34,143 nucleotides of DNA from Bacteroidaceae bacterium. GTDB lineage: Bacteria; Bacteroidota; Bacteroidia; Bacteroidales; Bacteroidaceae. Both the position numbers and the translations under genes were made by a program. How positions within the stretch are numbered: position 1 is the stretch's first letter; each line of letters begins with the position of its first letter. A model generated the notes under the pieces. The model saw only the letters and a program-made list of their open reading frames with translations, was not told the DNA's origin and did not search any database. This document shows positions 15,807 through 24,406 of the stretch, piece after piece. The stretch is from positions 1 through 34,143 of the forward strand of contig JAFXVU010000076.1 in the NCBI GenBank assembly GCA_017534705.1. Direction: 5' to 3'.

Positions 15807-16421
15807 ATGAAAAAAATCATGTCCGTATTAGCAGGTCTGCTGACATTGGCAGCCTGTAACAGTAACACCCCCAAGGCAGATGCCAACAAGGACGGCAATG
15901 CCATCGTAGAAACCATCATGACACGTACCAGCGTCCGTGACTACACCGAACAGACGGTCAGCGCTGAAACCATCGAGACACTGCTACGGGCAGGAATGGC
16001 TGCACCCACTGCCGTCAACAAGCAACCCTGGCATTTTGTAGCCATTACCGACAGACAGAAACTTGACAGCATTGCCACAGTCAATCCGTATGCAGGAATG
16101 GTAAAGAAGGCCCCATTGGCCATCGTGGTTTGCGGAAACATGGAGAAAGCACTCGAAGGAGAAGCGAGAGCTTATTGGATTCAGGATTGTTCAGCAGCCA
16201 CAGAGAATATTCTGCTAGCCGCACATGGACTTGGTCTTGGAGCTGTGTGGACAGGACTTTATCCTGGTGAAGACCGTGTGAAAGCCATGAGCGAACTACT
16301 CAAACTTCCCGAGACCATCATTCCTCTCTGCGCCATTATCATCGGCTATCCTGCAGAGTCGCCACAACCCAAAGACAAGTGGCTTCCAGAAAACGTGTCG
16401 TACAACGAATACCAATACTAG
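15807..16421 (+). CDS. Lipoprotein nitroreductase-family protein
   Basis: The start at 15807 (MKKIMSVLAGLLTLAAC) gives a textbook lipoprotein signal with the modified Cys at residue 17; an ATG 18 nt upstream would only add MFKILF. After the linker (NSNTPKADANKDG), the rest is a compact FMN-binding nitroreductase fold: RTSVRDY (phosphate-binding Arg/Ser), APTAVNKQPWHF, and GLGAVWTGLYP in the C-terminal half. Members reduce nitro compounds, quinones or related substrates with NAD(P)H. Membrane-anchored export of an FMN enzyme is odd because FMN and NAD(P)H are cytoplasmic, so the in vivo reaction is unclear. There are no acidic residues just after the Cys, so surface display is not suggested. 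The gene is isolated and convergent with the acyl-CoA ligase gene. Confidence 0.87.
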   Translation: MKKIMSVLAGLLTLAACNSNTPKADANKDGNAIVETIMTRTSVRDYTEQTVSAETIETLLRAGMAAPTAVNKQPWHFVAITDRQKLDSIATVNPYAGMVKKAPLAIVVCGNMEKALEGEARAYWIQDCSAATENILLAAHGLGLGAVWTGLYPGEDRVKAMSELLKLPETIIPLCAIIIGYPAESPQPKDKWLPENVSYNEYQY

Positions 16422-16510
16422 TCCGTTGTTCGCACTGAGTCATCCTTCTAAATGACTCCATGCATTCCATATTCCTAATGGGATAATGCCACTGCAAATG
16501 AGATGATGCA

Positions 16511-16552
16511 ACCAGCCCTGCTGATAATCCAAGGTTTATCTGCAGGGCTGGT
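16511..16552. terminator. Long hairpin between convergent genes
   Basis: ACCAGCCCTGC (16511-16521) pairs with GCAGGGCTGGT (16542-16552); inside, GATAA pairs with TTATC across one T-T mismatch, leaving an 8-nt loop. A smaller hairpin, GAGTCAT/ATGACTC, lies at 16437-16458. No T-run follows on either strand, so it may be a factor-assisted terminator or a transcript-stabilising stem for the nitroreductase (plus) and acyl-CoA ligase (minus) genes. Confidence 0.55.
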
Positions 16553-16577
16553 GTTCAAAAGGAGCAATTCGGGAGCA

Positions 16578-18236
16578 TCAACTGTAAAGAAATCTTTTGA
16601 TGCTCTTCTTCGGAGTCTTCTCAAAAGGCTCCTCCCGTAGTTCGATGGACGACACCTTGCTGTAAGCCGGGAGAACCTGGTTGAGGTGCTTCATATTCTG
16701 GTTCATCACGTTCCTTACATCGATGTCGGTGAACGACATCGACTTCACAGCATCGATATCAGGATACACCAAAGCCACGAATTTCTCGCCACGCTGCACC
16801 ACCAAGCAGTCGCCTACCAGCGGCATGCCACCTAGTTTGTCTTCTATCTCCTCTGGATAGACATTCTGTCCATTGGAAGCGAGAAGCATATTCTTCAATC
16901 GGCCTCGAATGAAGATATGTCCGCTTGAAATCATCGTACCGAGGTCGCCTGTATGATACCACCCATCGCTGTCCAAAGCCTGGGCAGTGGCATCCTCGTC
17001 CTTGTAGTAACCGAGCATCACGTTCTGACCACGTGCGAGAATCTCTCCGTTCTCATCATTGGGGTCGGCTTTCAAAATCTTCACTTCCATACCATCAACA
17101 GGCTGTCCACAAGAACCAGGTAAGTTGTCCATATAGTCACTGAAAGAGATCAGCGGAGCGCACTCCGTGACACCATAACCCACAGAAATGGGGAACCCGA
17201 TGCTGCGCAGGAATGACTCCACCTCTTGATTGAAAGGTGCACCACCTACAATCACCTCGTAGATTTTTCCTCCGAAAGCAGCCATCACTTGCTCGTAAAT
17301 CTTCTGCTTCACTTTCCGGCTCACCACTGGCATATTGAGCAACAACCGCATCAGGTTGGTCTGAACCTTCGGGAAGACTTTCGTGCGCACCATTTTCTCG
17401 ATAATCAACGGTACGGCGATGATAATCGCTGGGCGAACGTCCTTGAAAGCCTGTGCCAAAGTCGAGGGAGAGGGAACGCGGGTCAGGAAATGCACATGGC
17501 AACCATTGCAGAAGGCGAAGATAAGTTCCACGAGCAGTCCGTACATATGTGCCAAAGGCAGCATATTGAGCATATGGGAGCCTTTCGGCAACTTAGGACC
17601 TATCACCCTGATGCAGAAAGCAAGATTTCCCACAATAGCCCTGTAAGGAATCATCACGCCCTTAGAATGGCCAGTTGTACCGCTGGTATAGTTGATGATA
17701 GCGAGTTCATCGGGTTTGTCATCGTGATAACAGACATGCTCAGGTCGGAAAAATTTCGGATATTTCTTGCCGTAAAGCTCATTGAGATGCTCTCGTGCGA
17801 AAGTCAACTGTTCGTTGCGGCTTTCTATCAAGGAGAAATCGGAGAACTGGATGATACCTTTCACGCCAGGTATCTCATTCAAATCCACTGATTTCAACAT
17901 GTTGTCGCTCAAGAACAACAACAAGGCCCCACTATGGTTGATGATATTGTGAATTTGTTCTGACTTGAATTCGTGTAGAATCGGAACTGCAACTGCACCA
18001 TAGGTGATGATAGAGAAGAAAGCCACGCCCCAATGGGAACTATTACGACCGCAGAGAGCTATCTTGTCTCCAGGCCGAATGCCACAGTTTTCGTACATGA
18101 TGTGCAGTTTCTCTATCTTGCGCGCCACATCATGGCATCTCAGGGTTGCGCCACCATAATCAGTAAACGCATTCTCATCCCATCGGCGAATGATGTTGTC
18201 CTTGATATAGGAGCATAAACCTTTTGTCTGGTTCAT
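16578..18236 (-). CDS. AMP-dependent acyl-CoA synthetase (long-chain fatty acid ligase type)
   Basis: This ANL-superfamily enzyme activates a carboxylate to an acyl-AMP and then usually to acyl-CoA. With the start at 18236 (MNQTKGLCSYIKDN) it has 552 residues. It shows the A3 P-loop YTSGTTGHSKG (about 183-193), the A5 motif GYGVTECAPLISF, DGWYHTGDLG (A7), GRLKNMLLASNGQNVYPEEIE (A8, split here by description only) and a C-terminal Lys motif KTPKKSIKRF (A10). It resembles bacterial FadD-like ligases that charge long-chain fatty acids for lipid synthesis. The frame remains open upstream to 18332, but a -7 promoter match at 18301-18308 lies inside that extension, supporting the shorter start. No beta-oxidation genes are nearby. 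Confidence 0.9.
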   Translation of the reverse strand: MNQTKGLCSYIKDNIIRRWDENAFTDYGGATLRCHDVARKIEKLHIMYENCGIRPGDKIALCGRNSSHWGVAFFSIITYGAVAVPILHEFKSEQIHNIINHSGALLLFLSDNMLKSVDLNEIPGVKGIIQFSDFSLIESRNEQLTFAREHLNELYGKKYPKFFRPEHVCYHDDKPDELAIINYTSGTTGHSKGVMIPYRAIVGNLAFCIRVIGPKLPKGSHMLNMLPLAHMYGLLVELIFAFCNGCHVHFLTRVPSPSTLAQAFKDVRPAIIIAVPLIIEKMVRTKVFPKVQTNLMRLLLNMPVVSRKVKQKIYEQVMAAFGGKIYEVIVGGAPFNQEVESFLRSIGFPISVGYGVTECAPLISFSDYMDNLPGSCGQPVDGMEVKILKADPNDENGEILARGQNVMLGYYKDEDATAQALDSDGWYHTGDLGTMISSGHIFIRGRLKNMLLASNGQNVYPEEIEDKLGGMPLVGDCLVVQRGEKFVALVYPDIDAVKSMSFTDIDVRNVMNQNMKHLNQVLPAYSKVSSIELREEPFEKTPKKSIKRFLYS

Positions 18237-18300
18237 AGCGTATCTATGTGTTTTTGTAGTGAATAATCGTTTCTTCTTGCATTCTTTCGAACACTTTGTG

Positions 18301-18308
18301 CAAAAATA
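18301..18308 (-). promoter_or_regulatory. Candidate -7 element for the acyl-CoA ligase gene
   Basis: TATTTTTG on the minus strand matches TAnnTTTG. The start of transcription would be near 18294, leaving a leader of about 58 nt to the ATG at 18236. I find no convincing -33 element, so this is tentative. Confidence 0.38.
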
Positions 18309-18483
18309 CAAAAAAGAAATCATAACAACCATGCTAATTCACACATTTTTCCAAAATATGTGCAAAAAAATCATAAGTTGTAATTACACATCTTCAAAAT
18401 CTGCCTCTTCAACAACAGAATAACGTATAGAGAAAAAGCTTGAAGAAAAAAGTGTTCAAGTAGAGTATTTGATTCTTTTGAAA

Positions 18484-18520
18484 CAGTCCATATACGGAGC
18501 CATTATTCGTATATGGGCTG
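18484..18520 (-). terminator. Hairpin downstream of the DUF4421-like gene
   Basis: CAGTCCATATACG (18484-18496) pairs with CGTATATGGGCTG (18508-18520) with one G-U pair and an 11-nt loop. On the minus strand only GTTTC follows, so it is a weak intrinsic terminator at best. Its outer bases share AGTCCATATA with the palindrome at 8068-8091. Confidence 0.5.
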
Positions 18521-18558
18521 TCTCTTATGTGGTTTTCAGAATCTTACACCTATAAGTT

Positions 18559-19818
18559 TCAGAACCTTACACCTATATAAGTATGTATAACCCAGTCATC
18601 GGCCAACATCTGGTAATTGGGTTTATGACCCAAGCGGATAAGATTGAAGACTCCGTCTAAGCCAAACATGAAATACCGGCTGATATTATAGTTGGCAGAC
18701 GCGCGTGCCACCCCTGTCAGAGAAACGTTTCGTGTTCCACCCAAATACTGGTCGGACACACGATCCAGATAATCGTGCTGTTCTTCTGTCATAGTGTTGC
18801 GCGATTTCACGTTCCCTTTCAAGGCTATCATCAACATGGGCATGAGCGAGCCATGAAGCATCAGGCGTCCTTCATCTGTGACGTGGTTATATCCATATCC
18901 TCCCCCCAAGGCGAACATAGTGGAAGAGAACTGGTTGAGGCCTTGCATGGTCTGCACCATAATCTCCTTATGGAGATTCACACGAGAGTGGAAGACGATG
19001 CCACTCAATTGCCATGAACCAGCTGACCGGCGTTGTATCATATCAGTCTTGAAAGCTGCACGGTAGCTATATCGACGCGGTGAGAACACATAATACAAAT
19101 TCAAAAGATAAGAGCTTACATCAAGGTCTCCTCTGTCGATGGACCCCAATTCGTTCAGTGTTTGCTGCGCTTGATGCAGTTGTGGTAGCACCACAGCCCG
19201 TTCTTCATCACTCAGTCCCATGGCATACTCATGAAAACGTTGTTCCAATTGCTCACGTCCTTCTAGTCTGATGGTGCCTTTCATACGCTTCGTACGGTGC
19301 AAACGTCCCTCAAAGCCAAAACTCCCCATGTCGAGACCAATGGATAGGTCAACACTGAAACCATTGGCGACATTGAATGTGTATCCTATCGAAGCACAAT
19401 CATATCCTATATTGATACCCACCTGGCTTTTCAGTCCAGAATGTGCATCGAGTTCCAATATTCCCATATCATAGCCAACAGGTATCACCCCTCCAAGAGT
19501 CTGGCTCAGCATCTCAGAAGCCTGTATCTTGGGTGTTTTGATATTGAGGTCAAGCCCAGCATGGTAAGAACTGAGGACAACCGACCAGTGTTTATTGGGC
19601 ACATTCACATAATTGGTATCGAGCTTGCTTACGTCGTAACGCACCAATTTATCCATTAACCAATTATAAGTACGCTTCAATTTTGACTCCCTCTTCACAG
19701 GAAAGGAAACAGTAGAAGTATCAACCAATACTGTATCAACACGAACCTCACTTTCCGCTGCAAATAAAAAGCAACAGAAAAACCACAAGGCAATCATTGA
19801 TACTACTTTTGACTTCAT
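18559..19818 (-). CDS. DUF4421-like envelope protein
   Basis: This 419-residue protein starts with a signal peptide (MKSKVVSMIALWFFCCFLFA). Residues 60-130 (DTNYVNVPNKHWSVVL, LDLNIKT) and the Gly/aromatic-rich rest (GINIGYDCASIGYTFNV, VDLSIGLDMGSFGFEG, YYVFSPRRYSYRAAF, MFALGGGYGYNHV) suggest transmembrane beta strands; it ends in an aromatic-position residue (HTYIGVRF), as outer-membrane barrels do. The pattern resembles the Bacteroidetes DUF4421 family, whose function is not known to me. A helical stretch (about 190-235, EQLEQRFHEYAMGLSDEERAV) interrupts the strands and may be an extracellular or periplasmic insert. It has a -7 element only 5 nt before the ATG. Confidence 0.65.
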   Translation of the reverse strand: MKSKVVSMIALWFFCCFLFAAESEVRVDTVLVDTSTVSFPVKRESKLKRTYNWLMDKLVRYDVSKLDTNYVNVPNKHWSVVLSSYHAGLDLNIKTPKIQASEMLSQTLGGVIPVGYDMGILELDAHSGLKSQVGINIGYDCASIGYTFNVANGFSVDLSIGLDMGSFGFEGRLHRTKRMKGTIRLEGREQLEQRFHEYAMGLSDEERAVVLPQLHQAQQTLNELGSIDRGDLDVSSYLLNLYYVFSPRRYSYRAAFKTDMIQRRSAGSWQLSGIVFHSRVNLHKEIMVQTMQGLNQFSSTMFALGGGYGYNHVTDEGRLMLHGSLMPMLMIALKGNVKSRNTMTEEQHDYLDRVSDQYLGGTRNVSLTGVARASANYNISRYFMFGLDGVFNLIRLGHKPNYQMLADDWVIHTYIGVRF

Positions 19819-19823
19819 GGAAT

Positions 19824-19831
19824 CAAAGGTA
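19824..19831 (-). promoter_or_regulatory. Candidate -7 element directly before the DUF4421-like gene
   Basis: TACCTTTG on the minus strand matches TAnnTTTG exactly. CTTG lies 18 nt further upstream. The predicted transcription start falls at or within a few bases of the ATG at 19818, so the mRNA would be leaderless or nearly so. Confidence 0.4.
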
Positions 19832-19885
19832 CAACAAATTCATGAGAACCAAGTAACAAAAACTGGATTTCTTACGTAGCGGCAT

Positions 19886-19924
19886 GAATAAAAAGCGCCC
19901 TCGCTCCCAAAAAGGAACGAGGGC
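19886..19924 (-). terminator. Intrinsic terminator after the DUF4332-like gene
   Basis: GCCCTCG (19897-19903) pairs with CGAGGGC (19918-19924), with an inner TCC/GGA. On the minus strand the stem is followed by GCTTTTTATT. It lies 26 bp after the stop codon at 19951 and separates this gene from the DUF4421-like gene. Confidence 0.82.
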
Positions 19925-19950
19925 ATAATGATTGGTGATTAGAGAAGGAA

Positions 19951-20358
19951 TCAATAGGTCATCATTGGAGGGAGTTCTTTGGCCTGAGCCACCATCTTCT
20001 CCACTTCCTTCAGAGCGGGCACTCTCCTGACGAGATGCTTCTGCTCGTTGGTTTCCTCCAGTTTAGCTGTGAGGTTGGCAGGTACACGGTGCTGCAGTTC
20101 CTTCACGGTATCCACTCCTGCTGCCTCAAGCAGTTCGGCGAACTGTGGTCCCACTCCCTTGATGCGGAAGAGGTCGGCATGGTTGGTCCATGTCAAGATG
20201 AGTTTCTCGGAGATACCTGTTTCCTCAGCGAGAGCCTTGCGGCCGGCAGGACCTGCGCACTTGTCAAGCAAGTCAGACACTTTAACGATGCCAGCGGCGA
20301 TGAGTTTCGGTGCATACACCTCACCTATTCCCTCAATGTCAATAATTTTGTAAGCCAT
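19951..20358 (-). CDS. DUF4332-like helix-hairpin-helix protein
   Basis: I start this at 20358 (MAYKIIDIEGIGEVYA), giving 135 residues; the frame is open further upstream to 20517, but that part is poor in protein-like features. It contains two helix-hairpin-helix-like units: IEGIGEVYAPKLIAAGI (about 8-24) and IKGVGPQFAELLEAAGV (about 68-84), as in DUF4332 proteins. Such motifs bind DNA backbones or other proteins without sequence specificity. The C-terminus (KLEETNEQKHLVRRVPALKEVEKMV, partly listed) is helical and charged. It is cytoplasmic, with no signal or membrane span. It is probably a single-gene unit ended by its own terminator. Function is unknown. Confidence 0.75.
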   Translation of the reverse strand: MAYKIIDIEGIGEVYAPKLIAAGIVKVSDLLDKCAGPAGRKALAEETGISEKLILTWTNHADLFRIKGVGPQFAELLEAAGVDTVKELQHRVPANLTAKLEETNEQKHLVRRVPALKEVEKMVAQAKELPPMMTY

Positions 20359-20517
20359 CTTGATATTGTTTATTTTGGTTAATAAAGAATGTTGTGTTGT
20401 ATCTAAAAGTAGGTCAGCCATAGAGTTTAGTCCCCACGTCATAATATGGGCATGTTTGCTTTGGCGGAATTTTGATGCAAATATAACGATAAAAAATTCA
20501 ATAACAAGAATTTGCAA

Positions 20518-20550
20518 GCAAATTTTTTCAACTATACCGAAAAAATTTGC
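20518..20550 (-). terminator. AT-rich hairpin after the Nit2/YafV-type gene
   Basis: GCAAATTTTTTC (20518-20529) pairs perfectly with GAAAAAATTTGC (20539-20550) around a 9-nt loop, 18 bp beyond the stop codon of the amidase gene. An additional AATTTGC at 20509-20515 can pair with 20518-20524 instead, giving an alternative fold. Confidence 0.6.
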
Positions 20551-20567
20551 TCTCCGAGGTCTTCTCG

Positions 20568-21338
20568 CTATTTGGTAACTTGAAAAACATCGGCATCATT
20601 CAAGACGGGAAATTTCTGGCGGAAGTGCTGCAATGCCTCCAAATCGAGTTCTGCCACCGCCACTTCCTCCACTCCTTCGCTGCAGGAAGTGATGACATGT
20701 CCGTAGGCATCTACCACCATTGAATCGCCCATATAGTTGCAATTCTGGTCACTGCCTACCCTATTCACTCCTATCACATAGCACTGGTTCTCAATAGCTC
20801 GAGCCTTGAGTAAGGTCTGCCAAACCTCGCGACGGCTTATGGGCCAGTTTGCCACATAAATGATGGCATCGTAGTCGCCCTTGTTGCGGCTGAAAACAGG
20901 AAAACGAAGGTCGTAGCACACCTGCAACAAGAGGCGAATTCCCCGCCACTCCGTCACTACCCTACTCTCGCCAGCCACATACTCTTCCGACTCTCCTGCG
21001 AAACTGAAGAGATGACGCTTGTCGTAATGGTCATCGCTGCCGTCTGGACGGACGAAAAACAGTCGATTGCGCAACAGGCCATTATCGTCAGTTGTAACCA
21101 CACTGCCAGCGATAGCTGCATTGAGACGATGCGCTTGTTCACGCATCCAATAGAGAATCCGCACCGACTGAACCCCAGCCTGGGAAGAAGAGCCCTCTGC
21201 CAGGAAACCAGTGGCAAATGTCTCCGACAACACATAAAGGTCAGCTCCAGGTTGTTGGTCTAGAAGTGAGGTGAGATGTTGTAGATTCCACTCCAGTTCA
21301 TCCCATCTGATGACATGTTGCACGATTGCAGTCTTCAT
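20568..21338 (-). CDS. Nitrilase-superfamily omega-amidase (YafV/Nit2 type)
   Basis: The 256-residue cytoplasmic protein has the nitrilase catalytic triad Glu39 (LSETFATGF), Lys107 (YDKRHLF) and Cys141 (LLQVCYDLRFP), plus a downstream NWPISRREVWQTLLKARAIENQ segment typical of the omega-amidase branch. These enzymes hydrolyse alpha-ketoglutaramate and similar omega-amides left by glutamine transaminases; a metabolite-repair role is likely. It starts 24 nt after porZ ends, so it is presumably on the porZ transcript although the two functions are unrelated. A terminator-like hairpin follows. Confidence 0.9.
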   Translation of the reverse strand: MKTAIVQHVIRWDELEWNLQHLTSLLDQQPGADLYVLSETFATGFLAEGSSSQAGVQSVRILYWMREQAHRLNAAIAGSVVTTDDNGLLRNRLFFVRPDGSDDHYDKRHLFSFAGESEEYVAGESRVVTEWRGIRLLLQVCYDLRFPVFSRNKGDYDAIIYVANWPISRREVWQTLLKARAIENQCYVIGVNRVGSDQNCNYMGDSMVVDAYGHVITSCSEGVEEVAVAELDLEALQHFRQKFPVLNDADVFQVTK

Positions 21339-21362
21339 GAGCAGAGTAAGTCTAACTCGTTC

Positions 21363-23675
21363 TTATTTGATAATCACGAATTTCTGTGCGACGCCGTTTT
21401 TACCTTCTGCGTTGGTGCCCAATACATAATAGACACCGCTGCCACATCGCTTGCCAGCTTTGTTTTTCAGGTTCCAGCTGTACTGACCACCCGAGGAAGT
21501 GCCCTCATGGATGAGACGACCTGCTGCATTCACAATCTTCACGTTGCTGTCGTACGAAAGACCTGTAATGCTTATTCTGCCAGTATAGTCAGGACGAACG
21601 GGATTGGGATAAATCTTGATGTTGTCGCGCTCCATTTTCTCTACAGGGTCGGTGGCATCGCTGATATACGACACGAGACCGAGATCTTCTGTGGCAAAGA
21701 AGACCTCTCCCGTCTCACCATTGATGGCGATGTCGCTGACATTGTCGCTGATAAGCGGGCTATTCTCTGTGGTGAAATGTGCCAGTTGCTCCAAGCCGTC
21801 AGCACTGATGAGATAGACTCCATTGCCAGCCGTTCCTATCCATTTGCGGTTTCCACCATCGATGGTCACACAGTTGATACTCACATTGGTAAGCAGATAG
21901 TCAGCCAAGCCACTGCCATCGTTGCGAGGCACCTTCACCTGATAGAAACGGAATTCGTCGCTAAAGAATGTCTCAGGATGACTGTTCATGAAGAGTCCTT
22001 TGTCAGTACCGAACCACATTGTGCCGTTGAGGTCTTGTGTGATACACGTGACAAGGTCGACCGTGTAAGTGGTGTTGTCCTGATTTGTAAATTCAGTCAA
22101 CAATCGACGCTCATGCCCTTTGGTGCTATTGAGATTGCCGTTGGTGTTGATGCAGAAAACGCCTGCCAGATAACCGTTGTTCGTACGTCGGCGGCTGTTA
22201 ATCCATGCCCATCCCCTGTTATCGAAGAGGATATGGTCCATTGAGGGATTGCCGGCCAGTTCGTCATAATATAACGAAGCCCAACGGCCATCGTTTTTCA
22301 AGACACGCACCAAGGTGTCGGTTTCGTTGTTCAGCATCCACAGGTTGTGGTTGCTGTCGTACTCCACTCCGGTGATACGCACAAAACGCTCAGGATGGGC
22401 GTCATTAGGCAAGATTGAAGCCAAAGGGCTGTTGCTGTGGTCGTAGTGTCCCACAAGTTTATAATTCTTGAACTCGTAGATACCATCCACCACTGAACCG
22501 CAGAAATGATGCTCAGAATCGTCAGGATCCTGCACCACATCCGTGATATCGCGATAGCACTGGCTACCGACCAAGTTGAGCGGTCCCTCTTCGTCGAAGC
22601 AGGTGAACTTGCCACCCTCATACTTCATCAACGTTCCGGGAAAACTCTGGCCATTGAAGCTGAAGATACCACCAGCAATGAGGAGTCGGCCACCGTCCTC
22701 CATCCGAAGGAAAGTGGCATAGTTGCGCATAGGACTCTCAGGGATGATGCTTCCCACAGTCACCGTCAACTTGTCGCCACTCACTGAATAGCCACGCAAG
22801 CCATTGACACCGCAAGCTGCCCAATACTTGTCGCCCGACTTCTCCAAATAACTGATACTGTCGGTTATAGTGGTCACCTCGTCAGTGCTGTTGATGGTAG
22901 TCAGGGAAGTTTTGCGGAACAGATATAACGTATTGTCGATGATGTTCCATGAAGAGAAAATGGACTTGTCCTTGACTTCCACTCCACGAAAGGTTTCCTT
23001 GTCGCCAATCTTCAGCAGACCACTGCCGCTGATGGCATAGATGGAACCAGAAAAGGAGATAAGTTTGGTGAGATTCAGCGTACTGATTTTCGTCCAGTTG
23101 GAGGCGTCAAGCAAGTTGTCAGTTACCTTACCCCTATACACACCAGCCTTGGTTGCCGCATAAAGCAACCCATCCTCTATCATCACACTATTCACATGAT
23201 AGCCCAAGTTGTAGAAGTTTTGTACCAGACGTTTCTTTACATCCAGCAACATGATGCCGCTGCCCAAGGAGAAATACACAATGCCGCCATCCACATACAA
23301 GTCGTTGATGGATTTATCGTTCAAAGTCTTGATTTTCAAGTCGGTGATGTTGTAGACATCGCCATCATCTGCCATCAAGTCAATATTGCCATTGTCATAT
23401 ACAATCACAAGTTCCTTCGCATCGCGGCAATAGACTATATCTGCGATGGAATTGTCGCTGAGAACATTGGCTCGAGTATAGGTTTCCACGCTGCTGTCCT
23501 CGCTGTCGTAGGAAAACAAACCGCCATAACTCAGCACATAAACCTTGCTGCCCACACATACGCACTTAGAAGCGTTGTGATAGGAGGAATACACGGTCCA
23601 TCGACCATTGCCGTCATCGGCCAGAGCGCTCAGGCAGAACACTACCGACAAAAGTAAGAATAGGAATTTTCGCAT
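21363..23675 (-). CDS. porZ: PorZ-like type IX secretion system beta-propeller protein
   Basis: PorZ is a surface component of the type IX secretion system that helps modify cargo with A-LPS at the attachment step. The 770-residue length is close to the Porphyromonas protein. A signal peptide (MRKFLFLLLSVVFCLSALA) is followed by WTVYSSYHNASKCVCVGSKVYVLSYGGLFSYDSE, the start of an array of beta-propeller blades (about 25-660, with repeated YxxxxGG(I/L) and two-component-regulator-like units such as GTMWFGTDKGLF and KWIGTAGNGVYLI). Residues 681-770 are a type IX sorting domain: IYPNPV, NAAGRLIHEG, CGSGVYYVLG and KFVIIK. It lies 87 nt after rdgB. A generic two-propeller sensor protein is the alternative, but order, length and tail favour PorZ. 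Confidence 0.82.
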   Translation of the reverse strand: MRKFLFLLLSVVFCLSALADDGNGRWTVYSSYHNASKCVCVGSKVYVLSYGGLFSYDSEDSSVETYTRANVLSDNSIADIVYCRDAKELVIVYDNGNIDLMADDGDVYNITDLKIKTLNDKSINDLYVDGGIVYFSLGSGIMLLDVKKRLVQNFYNLGYHVNSVMIEDGLLYAATKAGVYRGKVTDNLLDASNWTKISTLNLTKLISFSGSIYAISGSGLLKIGDKETFRGVEVKDKSIFSSWNIIDNTLYLFRKTSLTTINSTDEVTTITDSISYLEKSGDKYWAACGVNGLRGYSVSGDKLTVTVGSIIPESPMRNYATFLRMEDGGRLLIAGGIFSFNGQSFPGTLMKYEGGKFTCFDEEGPLNLVGSQCYRDITDVVQDPDDSEHHFCGSVVDGIYEFKNYKLVGHYDHSNSPLASILPNDAHPERFVRITGVEYDSNHNLWMLNNETDTLVRVLKNDGRWASLYYDELAGNPSMDHILFDNRGWAWINSRRRTNNGYLAGVFCINTNGNLNSTKGHERRLLTEFTNQDNTTYTVDLVTCITQDLNGTMWFGTDKGLFMNSHPETFFSDEFRFYQVKVPRNDGSGLADYLLTNVSINCVTIDGGNRKWIGTAGNGVYLISADGLEQLAHFTTENSPLISDNVSDIAINGETGEVFFATEDLGLVSYISDATDPVEKMERDNIKIYPNPVRPDYTGRISITGLSYDSNVKIVNAAGRLIHEGTSSGGQYSWNLKNKAGKRCGSGVYYVLGTNAEGKNGVAQKFVIIK

Positions 23676-23762
23676 ATATATGACAATTAAAATTTCGTTT
23701 TGAATCTCTTACCACAAACCTGGAAGACAGAGTAGAGAAAGGGCATAAAGGCTGTCAGGAGC

Positions 23763-24341
23763 CTACTTGCCAGCCAAAAAGGCAGCAAGTTTTGCCACAG
23801 CCCTACCACGGTGGCTGATACTGTTCTTCTCTTCCGCCGTCATCTCCGCAAAGGTGGTGTTGTAGCCTTCAGGAACAAATATCGGGTCGTATCCGAAACC
23901 CTGTGTCCCCTTATGCTCTGTGATGATGCCGCCACGGACCACACCCTCGAAGAGATGCTCCTCTCCCTGATATAATAACGCAATAACGGTGCGGAATTGT
24001 GCGCTGCGGTCACTTTTTTCTTTCAAATTTTCCAACAGCTTGCGCATATTGGCCTCGGAATCATGGTTCTCGCCAGCGTAACGTGCGCTTCGGATTCCAG
24101 GGGCACCGTCTAAAGCAGTGCATTCCAAACCAGTGTCATCAGCGAAACAATCGAGTCCGTAATGTTCTTTCACATACTTGGCCTTCTGCATCGCATTGCC
24201 CTCAAGGGTGTCTGCGGTCTCGGGGATATCCACGTCGCAACCTATGTCGGACAACCCTTTGATTTCGAATCTGTCGCCCAGTATTTGGCGCACTTCCTGC
24301 AACTTGTGCTGGTTGTTGGTGGCGAATACTAATGTCTTCAT
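23763..24341 (-). CDS. rdgB: Non-canonical purine NTP pyrophosphatase (HAM1/RdgB)
   Basis: RdgB converts ITP, dITP and XTP to monophosphates and pyrophosphate, keeping deaminated purines out of nucleic acids. The 192-residue protein has the N-terminal [14 protein letters not shown] motif, [23 protein letters not shown] (catalytic Asp and substrate loop, near 70), [12 protein letters not shown] (about 148) and the terminal SHRGRA. All key residues are present and the length is standard. It sits 65 nt after the yitT-like gene and 87 nt before porZ, all on the same strand. Confidence 0.95.
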   Translation of the reverse strand: MKTLVFATNNQHKLQEVRQILGDRFEIKGLSDIGCDVDIPETADTLEGNAMQKAKYVKEHYGLDCFADDTGLECTALDGAPGIRSARYAGENHDSEANMRKLLENLKEKSDRSAQFRTVIALLYQGEEHLFEGVVRGGIITEHKGTQGFGYDPIFVPEGYNTTFAEMTAEEKNSISHRGRAVAKLAAFLAGK

Positions 24342-24406
24342 CTTGGTTTTATATTTTTATGAAACTATAGATCCTCTCGTTTTCGAAAAACGAGGGAAAT
24401 TTCGCT

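Larger units (their letters stand above)
18237..18558. other. Intergenic region upstream of the acyl-CoA ligase
   Basis: This 322-bp AT-rich gap contains a candidate -7 element (18301-18308, minus) and a long hairpin (18484-18520) near the end of the DUF4421-like gene. Between about 18340 and 18480 I see no gene, RNA or repeat. Confidence 0.6.

Noticed and set aside
18237..18332. N-terminal extension of the acyl-CoA ligase (32 extra codons)
   Set aside because: The extension is Cys/Lys-rich and unlike the family, and a -7 promoter match lies within it.
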